Positions 10,246 through 18,958 of a stretch of 64,000 nucleotides of DNA are shown here, piece by piece. This DNA comes from Treponema sp. Its GTDB lineage: Bacteria; Spirochaetota; Spirochaetia; Treponematales; Treponemataceae. The notes under the pieces were generated by a model that made no database searches, was not told where the DNA came from, and saw only the letters and a list, made by a program, of their open reading frames with translations. Every line of letters starts with the position of its first letter. The stretch's first letter is position 1. The stretch is from assembly GCA_024695475.1 (NCBI GenBank), contig JAILIC010000075.1, positions 1 through 64,000 on the forward strand. Reading direction: 5' to 3'. Position numbers and translations under genes: made by a program.

Positions 10246-11145
10246 CTAAACCTTCCGTATGCTGTCAATACGAGACATTTTCATACGTTTACTGCGCACT
10301 TCTTCTAAGTATTTTTCAAGATGTAATGCATCTTCTGTTTCCAGATCCTGTTTTATAACCTGCAACTGCGTAATAAAAGCATCGATATGTGTTAATAATT
10401 CTTTTTTATCCGCCATAAACAGCTCCGTCCACAAAGGTGCATTTATCATAGCAATTCGAGTCAAATCCTCATAACTGCCACCACCAAATTCTGTTATGCG
10501 CTCATCTTCAGCACTCTGTACCAATGCTGAAGCAATAACATGACACAGCTGACTGGTAAACGCTATCTTATGATCATGATTTTTATATTCGGTTTCTACA
10601 ATTCGGGTAAATCCCATCGCAGTAATCAGTTGCTTCATAAACTCAAGATGTTCTTCAGTATTATAAGGCTGTGGCATCAAGATATAATTACGATTTATAA
10701 AGAATGAAGCTTTTGAATTAATATATCCCTCTTTTTCACCACCTGCCATCGGATGCCCGACAACAAAATCTACATCAGGTCTAATACCGTCTGGCAACCC
10801 CTCAACCAGTGCAGTTTTTACTCCACTGATATCAGTTACAATTGCCCCCGACTTAAAATCATCTCGATGATCTTTTATAAACTGCAATGTTGCATCAGGA
10901 TACAAGCATACATATACGACATCACACAAAGAAAGCATCTGAGCAACATCTTCAAGTGCAAATCCTTTATCAATCATACCTTCAGCAGATGCCATAGACA
11001 AAGGTGCCTTGCTTCTATTACTCGCATAAACTTTTCCTGTTGCACCAGACTCATCAAGAATATGTGCACGTATTGCCTTAACAATAGCACCACCCATAAT
11101 TCCTAATCCTACGACGCCATATATTGTATGCTTTAATTCTTTCAT
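10246..11145 (-). CDS. tyrA: Prephenate/arogenate dehydrogenase
   Basis: Makes 4-hydroxyphenylpyruvate (or tyrosine from arogenate) with NAD(P). N-terminal Rossmann motif VVGLGIMGGAI near residue 11, then GHPMAGGEKEGY near 130, HKIAFTSQLCHVIASAL near 185 and FGGGSYEDLTRIA near 215, all typical of TyrA. It has 299 residues and no fused chorismate mutase or obvious ACT domain. A Shine-Dalgarno AGGA lies about 9 nt before the ATG. It is 51 bp downstream of aroF, so synthesis of tyrosine and the first shikimate step share one leader-controlled transcript. The choice between prephenate and arogenate as substrate is not decidable here. Confidence 0.9.
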   Translation of the reverse strand: MKELKHTIYGVVGLGIMGGAIVKAIRAHILDESGATGKVYASNRSKAPLSMASAEGMIDKGFALEDVAQMLSLCDVVYVCLYPDATLQFIKDHRDDFKSGAIVTDISGVKTALVEGLPDGIRPDVDFVVGHPMAGGEKEGYINSKASFFINRNYILMPQPYNTEEHLEFMKQLITAMGFTRIVETEYKNHDHKIAFTSQLCHVIASALVQSAEDERITEFGGGSYEDLTRIAMINAPLWTELFMADKKELLTHIDAFITQLQVIKQDLETEDALHLEKYLEEVRSKRMKMSRIDSIRKV

Positions 11146-11196
11146 TTTTGTATTCCTATTCTTTTATAATAAATACACTCTGTTAGATAATAACCT

Positions 11197-12219
11197 TTAC
11201 ATGGTACGACCATCAAGAGCTGCATATTTATTTAACACAGGCATCAAGTCTGCAAACTGATCTGGAGTCAAAGACTGCTCACCATCACACAATGCCTTTT
11301 CAGGGTTATTATGGACCTCAATAATAAGACCATCAGCACCAACGGCAACAGCAGCTTTTGCCAAAGTAGGCACCATCCAGCGAATACCACACGCATGGCT
11401 TGGATCAATAATAATCGGCAGATGACTCTCTTTTTTCAAATAAGGTACGATACTGACATCCAGACAATTACGTGTATAGTTATCAAACGTTCTCACACCT
11501 CGCTCACACAAAATGACATTTTCATTACCACTTGCCATAATGTATTCTGCAGACATCAAAAACTCTTTAACGGTAGCAGACATACCACGTTTAAGAAGAA
11601 TCGGCTTTTTTACCTTTCCCATCTCTTTTAGTAAATCAAAGTTCTGCATATTGCGGGCACCAATCTGGATCAAATCTACATCATCAAAATATTGTAACTG
11701 TCGTATATCCATCAGTTCAGTAACAATAGGCAAGCCCGTTTCTTTTTTTGCAGTCTTAAGAAACTCAAGACCTTGTGCACCCAACCCCTGAAAGCTATAA
11801 GGAGACGTACGGGGCTTAAAAGCACCACCACGCAAAAAACGAGCACCAGCTTTTTTTACTGCCTTAGCAATGGCCACAACCTGCTCTTCTGTTTCTACAG
11901 AACAAGGTCCTGCAATAACACCAACCATGCCATCACCAAAAGTTGCAGCAGTTGCACCACTTCCAACTTGTATAACAGAATCCTCTGGATGAAACTTGCG
12001 ACTTGCCATCTTATACGGAGCAGTAACACGCTGTACAGAGTCTACAATCTCATTTGCATATACTTGTTCCGTGGTAAGGGAAGATGTATCTCCAAGCAAA
12101 CCAAGAATGGTAGTACTTTCACCTTTAGAGATATGTACACCAAAGCCTTTGTCCTTCCAAGACTGAATAAAGTCCTGAACCTTCTGTTCCTCTGTTCCTT
12201 TTTTCAATACGACTATCAT
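11197..12219 (-). CDS. aroF: 3-deoxy-7-phosphoheptulonate (DAHP) synthase
   Basis: First enzyme of the shikimate pathway: PEP plus erythrose 4-phosphate to DAHP. It is the 340-residue type I-beta form with an N-terminal ferredoxin-like regulatory domain (about 1-75), as in the Thermotoga enzyme. The catalytic barrel shows [13 protein letters not shown] near 100, [14 protein letters not shown] near 128, KRGMSATV near 205 and [10 protein letters not shown] near 270 (metal-binding His). The start has a strong Shine-Dalgarno (AAAGGAGAG). Expression is probably attenuated by the Tyr/Trp leader at 12305-12379 and the hairpin at 12238-12270. Confidence 0.93.
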   Translation of the reverse strand: MIVVLKKGTEEQKVQDFIQSWKDKGFGVHISKGESTTILGLLGDTSSLTTEQVYANEIVDSVQRVTAPYKMASRKFHPEDSVIQVGSGATAATFGDGMVGVIAGPCSVETEEQVVAIAKAVKKAGARFLRGGAFKPRTSPYSFQGLGAQGLEFLKTAKKETGLPIVTELMDIRQLQYFDDVDLIQIGARNMQNFDLLKEMGKVKKPILLKRGMSATVKEFLMSAEYIMASGNENVILCERGVRTFDNYTRNCLDVSIVPYLKKESHLPIIIDPSHACGIRWMVPTLAKAAVAVGADGLIIEVHNNPEKALCDGEQSLTPDQFADLMPVLNKYAALDGRTM

Positions 12220-12237
12220 ATATTCTCTCCTTTGAAG

Positions 12238-12270
12238 AAAAAAAAAGGGAACTCTGCTTGCAGAGTTCCC
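12238..12270 (-). terminator. Attenuator terminator in the aroF leader
   Basis: A 10-bp perfect stem (12247-12256 with 12261-12270, GGGAACTCTG/CAGAGTTCCC, loop CTTG) followed on the minus strand by nine T, ending just before the aroF Shine-Dalgarno. An upstream GCAGAG in the leader RNA (plus-strand 12323-12328) is complementary to CTCTGC in the first arm of this stem, so an alternative antiterminator pairing is possible. A further 7-bp hairpin (ATACACG/CGTGTAT) covers the leader stop codon. Confidence 0.85.
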
Positions 12271-12304
12271 TTATATATCCAATCGGGTTATCACATACAC
12301 GTAA

Positions 12305-12379
12305 TTACATTCGTGTATCTGCCTCTGCAACAGCGCTATGAGAATAATAATACCAGTAATAATAGGAGTAAGCCGCCAT
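12305..12379 (-). CDS. Tyr/Trp-rich leader peptide of the aroF-tyrA operon
   Basis: A short reading frame on the minus strand from the ATG at 12379 to TAA at 12305-12307 encodes 24 residues beginning MAAYSYYYWYYYSHS: seven Tyr and one Trp within nine codons (12344-12370). The same frame is open from an ATG at 12439 (44 residues), but the predicted transcription start falls at about 12439, so 12379 is preferred. Neither start has a strong Shine-Dalgarno. Position, aromatic codon run and the following terminator fit a ribosome-mediated attenuation leader like those of trp and phe operons. That role is inference from architecture. Confidence 0.75.
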   Translation of the reverse strand: MAAYSYYYWYYYSHSAVAEADTRM

Positions 12380-12445
12380 TTTTCCGCGGACTACTGAAAG
12401 AGAAGTATTATGTATCACTGTTACACAGGAATTAATCATACTGTT

Positions 12446-12475
12446 ACTATAAACAGTTTTAGAATCATCTGTCAA
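12446..12475 (-). promoter_or_regulatory. Promoter of the aroF leader
   Basis: Minus-strand TTGACA (12470-12475) and TATAGT (12446-12451) with an 18-bp spacer. The start would fall near 12439, giving about 60 nt before the leader ATG and about 220 nt before aroF. Confidence 0.7.
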
Positions 12476-12510
12476 TAGTCAACACTCATCTAAACACACA
12501 TATGCATACA

Positions 12511-12539
12511 TTGCACAACAGCCAATTTATCATTATACT
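12511..12539 (+). promoter_or_regulatory. Promoter of the peptide transporter operon
   Basis: TTGCAC (12511-12516) and TATACT (12534-12539) with a 17-bp spacer. The start would fall near 12546, inside the palindrome at 12545-12561. Confidence 0.7.
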
Positions 12540-12544
12540 ATAAC

Positions 12545-12561
12545 CCTAGTTTAAAACTAGG
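12545..12561. promoter_or_regulatory. Palindrome over the transcription start of the peptide operon, candidate operator
   Basis: CCTAGTTT-A-AAACTAGG is a perfect 8-bp inverted repeat with a one-base centre. It overlaps the predicted start of the dpp-type transcript and ends 17 bp before the start codon. A repressor site is the simplest reading; the protein that would bind is unknown. Confidence 0.45.
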
Positions 12562-12578
12562 TAACGAGGAGAGTTATT

Positions 12579-14189
12579 ATGAAAAAAACACACGCATTGC
12601 CACTCTACAGAGCGGTAGCGGTCATTGCACTAGCATCGGCCGTATTAACAGGTTGCGGAAAACAATCCGCAAATGAAACAAAAGCAGACACCACATCCGC
12701 AAAAAAAATATTACGCTTTGGTCAGGGAAATGCTGGTACCGGTTACGATATGCAGCGATCAACCTCATCTTTAGCAGCATCAGTAGCAGACGAAGTAACA
12801 GAAAGCCTGCTGCGTTTTGATGATGACAACATCGAACAACCCTGGCTTATCACTGATTTTCCATCTGTATCAGATGACGGTCTTACCTACTCTTTTGAAC
12901 TGAAAAAAGGTGTACATTTTACCAATGGCGCAGAATTAACCAGTGATGACGTCAAATACACATTTGAACGCATGTTCACTCCAAAAACAGGAGCAAAAAG
13001 TACTGCATACTTTACCATGATTAAAGGTGCTAAAGACATGCTTGCCGGTAAAGCGACAAGTCTTGAAGGTTTTACTATCAGCGACAATTATCACTTTACT
13101 ATAACACTTGATTACCCATATGCTCCATTTGTCAAAAATATCGGTACTTCATATGCAGACATATTCCCAAGAGAAGCTTGTGAAGCAGCTGGGGATACCT
13201 GGGGTACAGGAACAAACCTAATCGGTACAGGTCCATATAAAATCGTAGAAAATGATGATACCACCCGAATCGTTTTGGTTAAAAACACAGACTATCACGG
13301 CGGTCCAGTAAACTTGGACGAGCTGGACATCATCTTCTTTAGCAGCGATCAAACCAAACTCATTGCCTATGAAAATGGTGATATTGACTTGTGTGATTTG
13401 AGTGCAGCCTTATTAAGCCAGTACCAGGCAACATATCCAGATCAAATTACTGCATATCATCCACTAGGGACAGCTTTTATCTCTCTCAACTTAAAGTCTG
13501 AGTACATCAAAGATGCAAAGATCCGTCAGGCAATCTCCCTTGCAATTAACCGCAAGGAGCTGGTAGATGCAGTACTCAACGGTGCAGGCATTCCTGCAAG
13601 TTCATATTTAAACAATAACATTCCAGGACATGACGCAAGCCTTTCTGTATATGAATACAATCCTGAAAAAGCAAAACAGCTTTTGGCAGAAGCAGGCTAT
13701 CCTAACGGTATAACCGTCACCTCACAGGTACGTCAGAGTTCTGCAGCCGTATACGAAGCTTTACAAGGCTATTTGCAAGACGCAGGCATTCATCTTGATT
13801 TGACAAGCGTTGACAACGCAACATGGAACAGCAACCGTACTGCAGGCAAAATTCCTGCCACAGACATGATTTGGAATGCTCTGTACCCTGATGGTGACTT
13901 CCAAATGTACAATTACTTCTATTCTTCAAACTCAAATGCTCGTGGCGTATTCTATAAGAATGCAGAGTTTGACTCACTTTTGGACAAAGCACGTGCAAGC
14001 ACTAATGAAGACGAACGTGCAGAGTTGTATAAAAAAGCAGATTCCCTGCTCTCACTCGAAGATTATGCATGTATTCCTCTCTATTATCCACAAAACCAGT
14101 TTATTGCAAAACCTTGGGTCAAAAATTACAAGGTTGGCAACCTTATCTATCATTTCTGGAATGTAGATATAGATACAAGTAAAAAATAA
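12579..14189 (+). CDS. Peptide ABC transporter substrate-binding lipoprotein (SBP family 5)
   Basis: A 536-residue extracytoplasmic solute-binding protein of the DppA/OppA type. Signal peptide with lipobox AVLTGC, lipidated Cys near residue 26. The family-5 signature lies around SYSFELKKGVHFTNGAELT-like text near residues 105-120, followed by DDVKYTFERM. The C-terminal lobe has QAISLAINRKELVDAV near 315. A GAGGAG ribosome binding site precedes the ATG. It is the first gene of a five-gene operon with two permeases, two ATPases and an aminopeptidase, which supports peptides as cargo (inference; nickel or heme transport share this family). Confidence 0.9.
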   Translation: MKKTHALPLYRAVAVIALASAVLTGCGKQSANETKADTTSAKKILRFGQGNAGTGYDMQRSTSSLAASVADEVTESLLRFDDDNIEQPWLITDFPSVSDDGLTYSFELKKGVHFTNGAELTSDDVKYTFERMFTPKTGAKSTAYFTMIKGAKDMLAGKATSLEGFTISDNYHFTITLDYPYAPFVKNIGTSYADIFPREACEAAGDTWGTGTNLIGTGPYKIVENDDTTRIVLVKNTDYHGGPVNLDELDIIFFSSDQTKLIAYENGDIDLCDLSAALLSQYQATYPDQITAYHPLGTAFISLNLKSEYIKDAKIRQAISLAINRKELVDAVLNGAGIPASSYLNNNIPGHDASLSVYEYNPEKAKQLLAEAGYPNGITVTSQVRQSSAAVYEALQGYLQDAGIHLDLTSVDNATWNSNRTAGKIPATDMIWNALYPDGDFQMYNYFYSSNSNARGVFYKNAEFDSLLDKARASTNEDERAELYKKADSLLSLEDYACIPLYYPQNQFIAKPWVKNYKVGNLIYHFWNVDIDTSKK

Positions 14190-14211
14190 GTATACACTAT
14201 CTCTTAAATAG

Positions 14212-14257
14212 AACCGCATGGCAAGGGTCTATTCCTACCGTGCGGTTTATTTTTTAT
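14212..14257 (+). terminator. Attenuating hairpin between the binding-protein and first permease genes
   Basis: Outer stem AACCGCA (14212-14218) with TGCGGTT (14241-14247), inner part-paired segment, then a T-rich run. It would lower expression of the membrane and ATPase genes relative to the binding protein. Confidence 0.7.
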
Positions 14258-14272
14258 CACAGGAGCCATCTT

Positions 14273-15205
14273 TTGATCAGGTATGTACTTAAGCGGGTTG
14301 CATTGGCAATCGGCATATTGTTCTTTATTTCTCTGATTACCTTTTTTATTCTTGCTGTAATTCCTGGAGATCCCGTCGGTGAAATGCTTGGTGAATTTGC
14401 CGATGCAGAAAAAATTGCCGAAGTAAAAGCATTGATGGGGCTTGATCAACCTGTTCCCGTTCAGTATGTACGCTGGCTTATCGCACTGCTGCACGGAGAT
14501 CTTGGTACAAGTTATTTCCAGAATAAGCCAGTCATGCAACTCATAGGACAAGCATTTCACTACACCTCTTTCATTGCACTCTGGACTTATCTTATAGCAT
14601 TATCACTAGGAATCACCCTCGGCATGACCGCAGCCCTTACACGAGGTACGGTAATAGACCGTACACTCATGACCGTTTCGGTATTCGGTATATCCATGCC
14701 GTCATTTTGGGTTGCCATTCTTCTGCAAATCTACATTGGATTAAAGTTCCATATTTTGCCAGTATCAGGCATCTCATCACCACTCGGGTACATTCTCCCC
14801 TGTGCAGCACTAGGAACAAGATATGCAGCCTCAATCTCCCGCATTACGCGTACCAGCGTACTCGAAGTCATCGGACAGGACTTTGTAAAAACAGCCTATG
14901 CAAAGGGAGTACGTACATTCCGTATCATCATGATACATATATTCCGTAATGCAATGATTCCTATCATTACCATAAGCGGAACAGAAATAGGCAGTCTGCT
15001 TACTGGTTCCATGATTACAGAAAATGTTTTTAACATTCCCGGCGTAGGTAAACTACTCATTGATGCCATACATCGCAGAGACATACCTCTGGTACAAGGC
15101 AGCGTCATCTACGTTGCCACTGTATGTGTCATCATTTATTTTGCCGTTGATATTTTATATGCCGTCATCAATCCGAATGTACGGCTCACAAGCGAGGAAC
15201 TATGA
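14273..15205 (+). CDS. Peptide ABC transporter permease (DppB-like)
   Basis: An inner-membrane permease of the DppB/OppB type, about 310 residues. It has an N-terminal hydrophobic segment, LMGLDQPVPVQYVRWL near 55-70, a series of membrane segments and the EAA-type loop RITRTSVLEVIGQDFVKTAY near 200. The start is taken as the TTG at 14273, 7 nt after AGGAG (14261-14265). An in-frame ATG at 14240 lies inside the terminator hairpin and is unlikely. It overlaps the next permease gene by 4 bp (ATGA). Confidence 0.88.
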   Translation: MIRYVLKRVALAIGILFFISLITFFILAVIPGDPVGEMLGEFADAEKIAEVKALMGLDQPVPVQYVRWLIALLHGDLGTSYFQNKPVMQLIGQAFHYTSFIALWTYLIALSLGITLGMTAALTRGTVIDRTLMTVSVFGISMPSFWVAILLQIYIGLKFHILPVSGISSPLGYILPCAALGTRYAASISRITRTSVLEVIGQDFVKTAYAKGVRTFRIIMIHIFRNAMIPIITISGTEIGSLLTGSMITENVFNIPGVGKLLIDAIHRRDIPLVQGSVIYVATVCVIIYFAVDILYAVINPNVRLTSEEL

Positions 15206-16047
15206 AACGGGAAGGATACTACAAAGACGCAATACGTTTATTGCTCAAAAATATACCGGCAGTCATCTCACTGTGCATACTTATCATTTTTGCTTTAGCA
15301 GCTATTTTTGCACCAGTGATAAGCCACTTTGATCCTGACAAGCAGATGCTGTCACAGCGACTTCTTTCACCATCTGTCACCCACTGGTTTGGTACCGATG
15401 AGTACGGTCGAGACATCTTTACACGCTGTATCTACGGTTGCCGTATTTCACTAAGCGTTGGACTCGTCTCACAACTTATCTCCTGCACCATTGGCTGTAC
15501 ACTTGGCATGTGCGCAGGCTTTTTTGGTAAAAAGACTGATGACATCATTTCTTTTTTTATACAAGCATTCTCAAGCTTTCCATTTTTATTGATGGCAATG
15601 GCTCTTATGTACGCGCTCGGCTCCGGTATCGGCAACCTCTATCTTTCGTTAGGGCTGCTGTCCTGGGCAAAGACTGCTCGCCTTATCCGTGGTACGGTTT
15701 TGCAGTTTAAAAAGCAGGAATACATTCTTGCCTGCCGTGCAGACGGAGGCTCATCGTTCCGTATCATCATGCGACACTTGCTGCCAAATTGTATTCCTAT
15801 GCTTATTGTTGCAGCAACACTCGGTATCCCTGAAGCAATCTTGTCAGAAGCCAGCCTGAGCTATCTCGGACTAGGCGTACAAAGCCCCACCGCAAGCTGG
15901 GGTTCCATGATTGCAGGATCACAATTGTATATACGTACAAACACGTATTACAGCTTATTTCCGGGGCTCTGCATCATCATTACCGTCATTGCATTCAACA
16001 TGCTCGGTGATGGCTTACGCGATGCATTGGATCCAAAATTGCGATAA
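15202..16047 (+). CDS. Peptide ABC transporter permease (DppC-like)
   Basis: Second permease subunit, 281 residues, of the DppC/OppC type. It has the typical N-terminal segment then HWFGTDEYGRDIFTRCIYG near residue 55 (the LGTDxxGRD motif), and the EAA loop around EYILACRADGGSS near 175. It ends with NMLGDGLRDALDPKLR, the family's normal C-terminus. It overlaps the upstream gene by 4 bp and the next ATPase starts about 12 bp later. Confidence 0.92.
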   Translation: MKREGYYKDAIRLLLKNIPAVISLCILIIFALAAIFAPVISHFDPDKQMLSQRLLSPSVTHWFGTDEYGRDIFTRCIYGCRISLSVGLVSQLISCTIGCTLGMCAGFFGKKTDDIISFFIQAFSSFPFLLMAMALMYALGSGIGNLYLSLGLLSWAKTARLIRGTVLQFKKQEYILACRADGGSSFRIIMRHLLPNCIPMLIVAATLGIPEAILSEASLSYLGLGVQSPTASWGSMIAGSQLYIRTNTYYSLFPGLCIIITVIAFNMLGDGLRDALDPKLR

Positions 16048-16059
16048 TGGAGCATGGAT

Positions 16060-17037
16060 ATGGAACCAGTACTTAGCGTAAATAATCTTTGTGTCACCCT
16101 CTATACCGAACAAGGCGCACTACCTGTCGTAGATAACGTATCATTCAGTTTGGATAAGGGCAAAACTTTAGGTATCGTAGGCGAAAGTGGTTGCGGAAAA
16201 AGCATGCTCGCTTCTGCAATCATCGGGCTCGTAAGCCACCCCGGAAAAATAACCGGAGGCTCAATCCTGTTTGAAGGCCAGGACTTAACCCGTCTAAGCC
16301 AAAAACAGCTGCGCACCTATCGTGGCAGCTGTATGTCCATGGTGTTTCAGGAACCTATGACAAGCCTCAACCCGCTTATGACATGTGGAGCACAGATTTC
16401 AGAATGTTTGAGAGCCCACCGCTCCATTTCAAAAAAAGAAGCAAATCAAATCGCACTCGAAATGATAGAGTCTGTCGGTATCCATGATGCCCCGACCGTA
16501 TTCCGTCAGTTGCCAATACAACTCTCAGGTGGTATGCGGCAGCGTATCATGATTGCCATAGCCTTGGTTTGTAAACCACGCCTGCTTCTCTGTGACGAGC
16601 CAACTACAGCTCTTGATGTTACCGTACAGGCACAGATACTAAAACTAATACGCAAGCTTCAAAAAGAAACAGGAGCGGCGGTTATATTCATCAGTCATGA
16701 TATGGGCGTCATCTCAGAAATGTCCGACTCCGTTGCGGTCATGTATGCAGGTAAACTCATTGAGTATGGCAGCGCAAACGATATCTTCAGCAATCCGCAG
16801 CACCCGTACACAAAGGCCTTACAACAGGCAATACCACGGCCAGACGTTGATGTTGCCGAGCTTGAGACCATTCCGGGTATGGTACCACTTTTACACCAGA
16901 TACCTGCCGGCTGTGTCTTTGCACCACGCTGTCGTTTTGCTGATGAACGCTGTACCGCCAACCGCCCGCAAGAAATTCCCATGGGCTGTCGAGGATCAGC
17001 ATGTTTTCATCCACTGGGTACACAGGGAGCACAGTAA
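16060..17037 (+). CDS. Peptide ABC transporter ATP-binding protein (DppD-like)
   Basis: ATPase subunit with Walker A GESGCGKS near residue 40, signature LSGGMRQR near 152, Walker B LLLCDEPTTALDV, and the oligopeptide-type C-terminal Cys cluster CVFAPRCRFADERC near 290. GGAG at 16049-16052 is too close to the ATG at 16054, so the ATG at 16060 (7-nt spacing, 325 residues) is preferred. Its stop overlaps the next start by one base (TAATG). Confidence 0.92.
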   Translation: MEPVLSVNNLCVTLYTEQGALPVVDNVSFSLDKGKTLGIVGESGCGKSMLASAIIGLVSHPGKITGGSILFEGQDLTRLSQKQLRTYRGSCMSMVFQEPMTSLNPLMTCGAQISECLRAHRSISKKEANQIALEMIESVGIHDAPTVFRQLPIQLSGGMRQRIMIAIALVCKPRLLLCDEPTTALDVTVQAQILKLIRKLQKETGAAVIFISHDMGVISEMSDSVAVMYAGKLIEYGSANDIFSNPQHPYTKALQQAIPRPDVDVAELETIPGMVPLLHQIPAGCVFAPRCRFADERCTANRPQEIPMGCRGSACFHPLGTQGAQ

Positions 17038-17840
17038 TGTCAGACATCATTTTACAAGTTGAAAATTTACATAAAAACTATACCGTCAGACACGGTATTT
17101 TTGGTAAAAAAGAAATAATCCATTCCGTAAATGGCATCAGCTTTACCCTCCACAAGGGCGAAACACTTGCCATCGTAGGTGAAAGCGGTTGCGGAAAATC
17201 AACTGCCATGCGTTCTTTACTGCGTATAACAGAACCAACCTCAGGTAAAATACTGCTGCATGGACAAGACTTTTGTACCCTCAAAGGCGAAGCATTACAG
17301 GCTGCACGTAAAAACATCAAGATGATTTTTCAAGATCCCTATAGTGCACTCAATCCTCGCATGACAGTACAGGATCTTATTGCAGAACCACTGGATATTG
17401 CAGGCGCATATACAAGCAGGGACGAGCGTACAGAGCTTGTACTCAAAGCCATGGATACCGTAGGTCTCAGTCGCTCTTATGCCGACCGCTATCCACACGA
17501 GTTTTCTGGTGGACAGCGCCAACGCATAGGAATTGCCCGAGCCATTATCACGCGACCAGAAATCATTATCTGCGATGAGCCGGTATCCGCACTGGATGTT
17601 TCTATACAGGCAAAAATCATTAATCTATTAAAGCAACTCCAAAGAGAGCGAGACATATCCTATATTTTTATCTCACATGATCTTGGAGTCGTTAGACATA
17701 TAGCAGACAGAATCGCTGTCATGTATAACGGCAAGTTTGTGGAGGAAGGGAGCGTACAAAGCATCTTTAACAATCCGCAAAACACCTACACACGCACACT
17801 GTTAGACAGTATTCCGTATATTGGTAAAAAAAGAGACTAA
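17037..17840 (+). CDS. Peptide ABC transporter ATP-binding protein (DppF-like)
   Basis: Second ATPase subunit. Walker A GESGCGKST near residue 50, signature FSGGQRQRIGIARA near 158, Walker B IIICDEPVSALDV. It is 267 residues from the ATG at 17037, which overlaps the upstream stop and has GGAG about 8 nt before it; a longer frame upstream lacks such a site. It is somewhat short and ends without the C-terminal Cys-rich oligopeptide segment present in DppD. Confidence 0.9.
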   Translation: MSDIILQVENLHKNYTVRHGIFGKKEIIHSVNGISFTLHKGETLAIVGESGCGKSTAMRSLLRITEPTSGKILLHGQDFCTLKGEALQAARKNIKMIFQDPYSALNPRMTVQDLIAEPLDIAGAYTSRDERTELVLKAMDTVGLSRSYADRYPHEFSGGQRQRIGIARAIITRPEIIICDEPVSALDVSIQAKIINLLKQLQRERDISYIFISHDLGVVRHIADRIAVMYNGKFVEEGSVQSIFNNPQNTYTRTLLDSIPYIGKKRD

Positions 17841-17864
17841 AACATTATAAAAGGAGAGTAGCAC

Positions 17865-18956
17865 ATGACTATCAATACAACACAAGTAGCACAGGATTTT
17901 AAGGACATCATCGCACCACTATGCGAGACTGTAGGACCAGCAGGTTTTGAAGATGAAGTTGCAGCCTTTATCCGCGAGCAGCTAAAAGATTACAAGGTAG
18001 AAATACAACAAGACGTATTAGGCAACCTCATCGTACATAAGCAAGGCAACAAAAAGCAAAAAGTACTGGTTGCAGCCCACATGGACGAGATTGGACTGAT
18101 TGTACGCCACATCGACAAAGATGGCTTTTTATGGGTCGAAACTCTCGGTGGCATTGCACCACAACAATTCTTTGGTAAACGTGTAATAGTCAAAACAGAA
18201 ACTGGTCATGTAGAAGGTCTTGTTCAGTCACTGCATCCAGGCCGTCCTGACCGATGTACATCTATGCCAGAGTCCGTACATGAGTTTTTTATTGATGTAG
18301 GAGCAGAGTCTAGACAAGAAGCAGAGGATATGGGCATCGAAGTAGGAAACGCTGTCTCGCTCTGGTATCCTACCACATTTTTAGGAAAAAACCGTGTTGC
18401 TGCAAAAGCATTAGACGACCGGGCATTAGTTTTTGTATTACTCGAAACACTCAAGCTTCTTGAACAAACGGACGAAGAGTTTCCAGACTTTTATGCAGTA
18501 TTTTCTTCACAGGAAGAGATTGGTGCTCGCGGTGCAATCGTAGCCGCTACCAACATAAAACCTGATTATGCTATTGCGCTGGACATGAGTCTTGCTACAG
18601 ATATCCCTGCTTCTCCTGATCGCGAAACCATCAACAAATTAGGCAAAGGTACTTCAATAAAGGTTATGGACAAACTGAGAACAGGTGTTGGCGGTATCAT
18701 CTCAGATCATGACATCGTCCGCGAAATGAAGCGCATTGCAAAAGACCAGCATATTCCGTATCAAATCGAAGCATACGCTGCAGGTGCAACAGACGCAAGT
18801 TTTATGCAGACACTAAATGGCGGTATAAAGAGTGGTGGCATACAGATTCCTATGCGCTACGTCCACTCATACGAAGTATGTGACGTCCGCGACACAGCAG
18901 CAACAGTTGCGTTGCTGTATTATTACCTGTGCCGCAGCACTCAGTTTACTGCATAG
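17865..18956 (+). CDS. M42-family aminopeptidase
   Basis: A cytoplasmic dinuclear-metal aminopeptidase, 363 residues, of the M42 (glutamyl aminopeptidase/FrvX-like) family. Likely metal ligands and catalytic residues are visible: His-Asp in AAHMDEIG (near 66), Asp in KALDDRAL (near 178), the Glu pair in SSQEEIGARGA (near 212), Asp in ALDMSLATD and the late His in PMRYVHSYE (near 325). A strong GGAGAG precedes the ATG, 24 bp after the transporter's last gene, so imported peptides are its probable substrate (inference). It converges on tsaD with only 2 bp between the two stops. Confidence 0.92.
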   Translation: MTINTTQVAQDFKDIIAPLCETVGPAGFEDEVAAFIREQLKDYKVEIQQDVLGNLIVHKQGNKKQKVLVAAHMDEIGLIVRHIDKDGFLWVETLGGIAPQQFFGKRVIVKTETGHVEGLVQSLHPGRPDRCTSMPESVHEFFIDVGAESRQEAEDMGIEVGNAVSLWYPTTFLGKNRVAAKALDDRALVFVLLETLKLLEQTDEEFPDFYAVFSSQEEIGARGAIVAATNIKPDYAIALDMSLATDIPASPDRETINKLGKGTSIKVMDKLRTGVGGIISDHDIVREMKRIAKDQHIPYQIEAYAAGATDASFMQTLNGGIKSGGIQIPMRYVHSYEVCDVRDTAATVALLYYYLCRSTQFTA

Positions 18957-18958
18957 AG

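Noticed and set aside
11773..12435. 220-codon open frame on the plus strand across aroF and its leader
   Set aside because: It is antisense to the clear DAHP synthase gene and to the leader hairpins, has no ribosome site and an improbable composition.
12220..12440. T-box or amino-acid riboswitch before aroF
   Set aside because: No T-box core sequence is seen, and the Tyr-rich ORF with terminator explains the region better.
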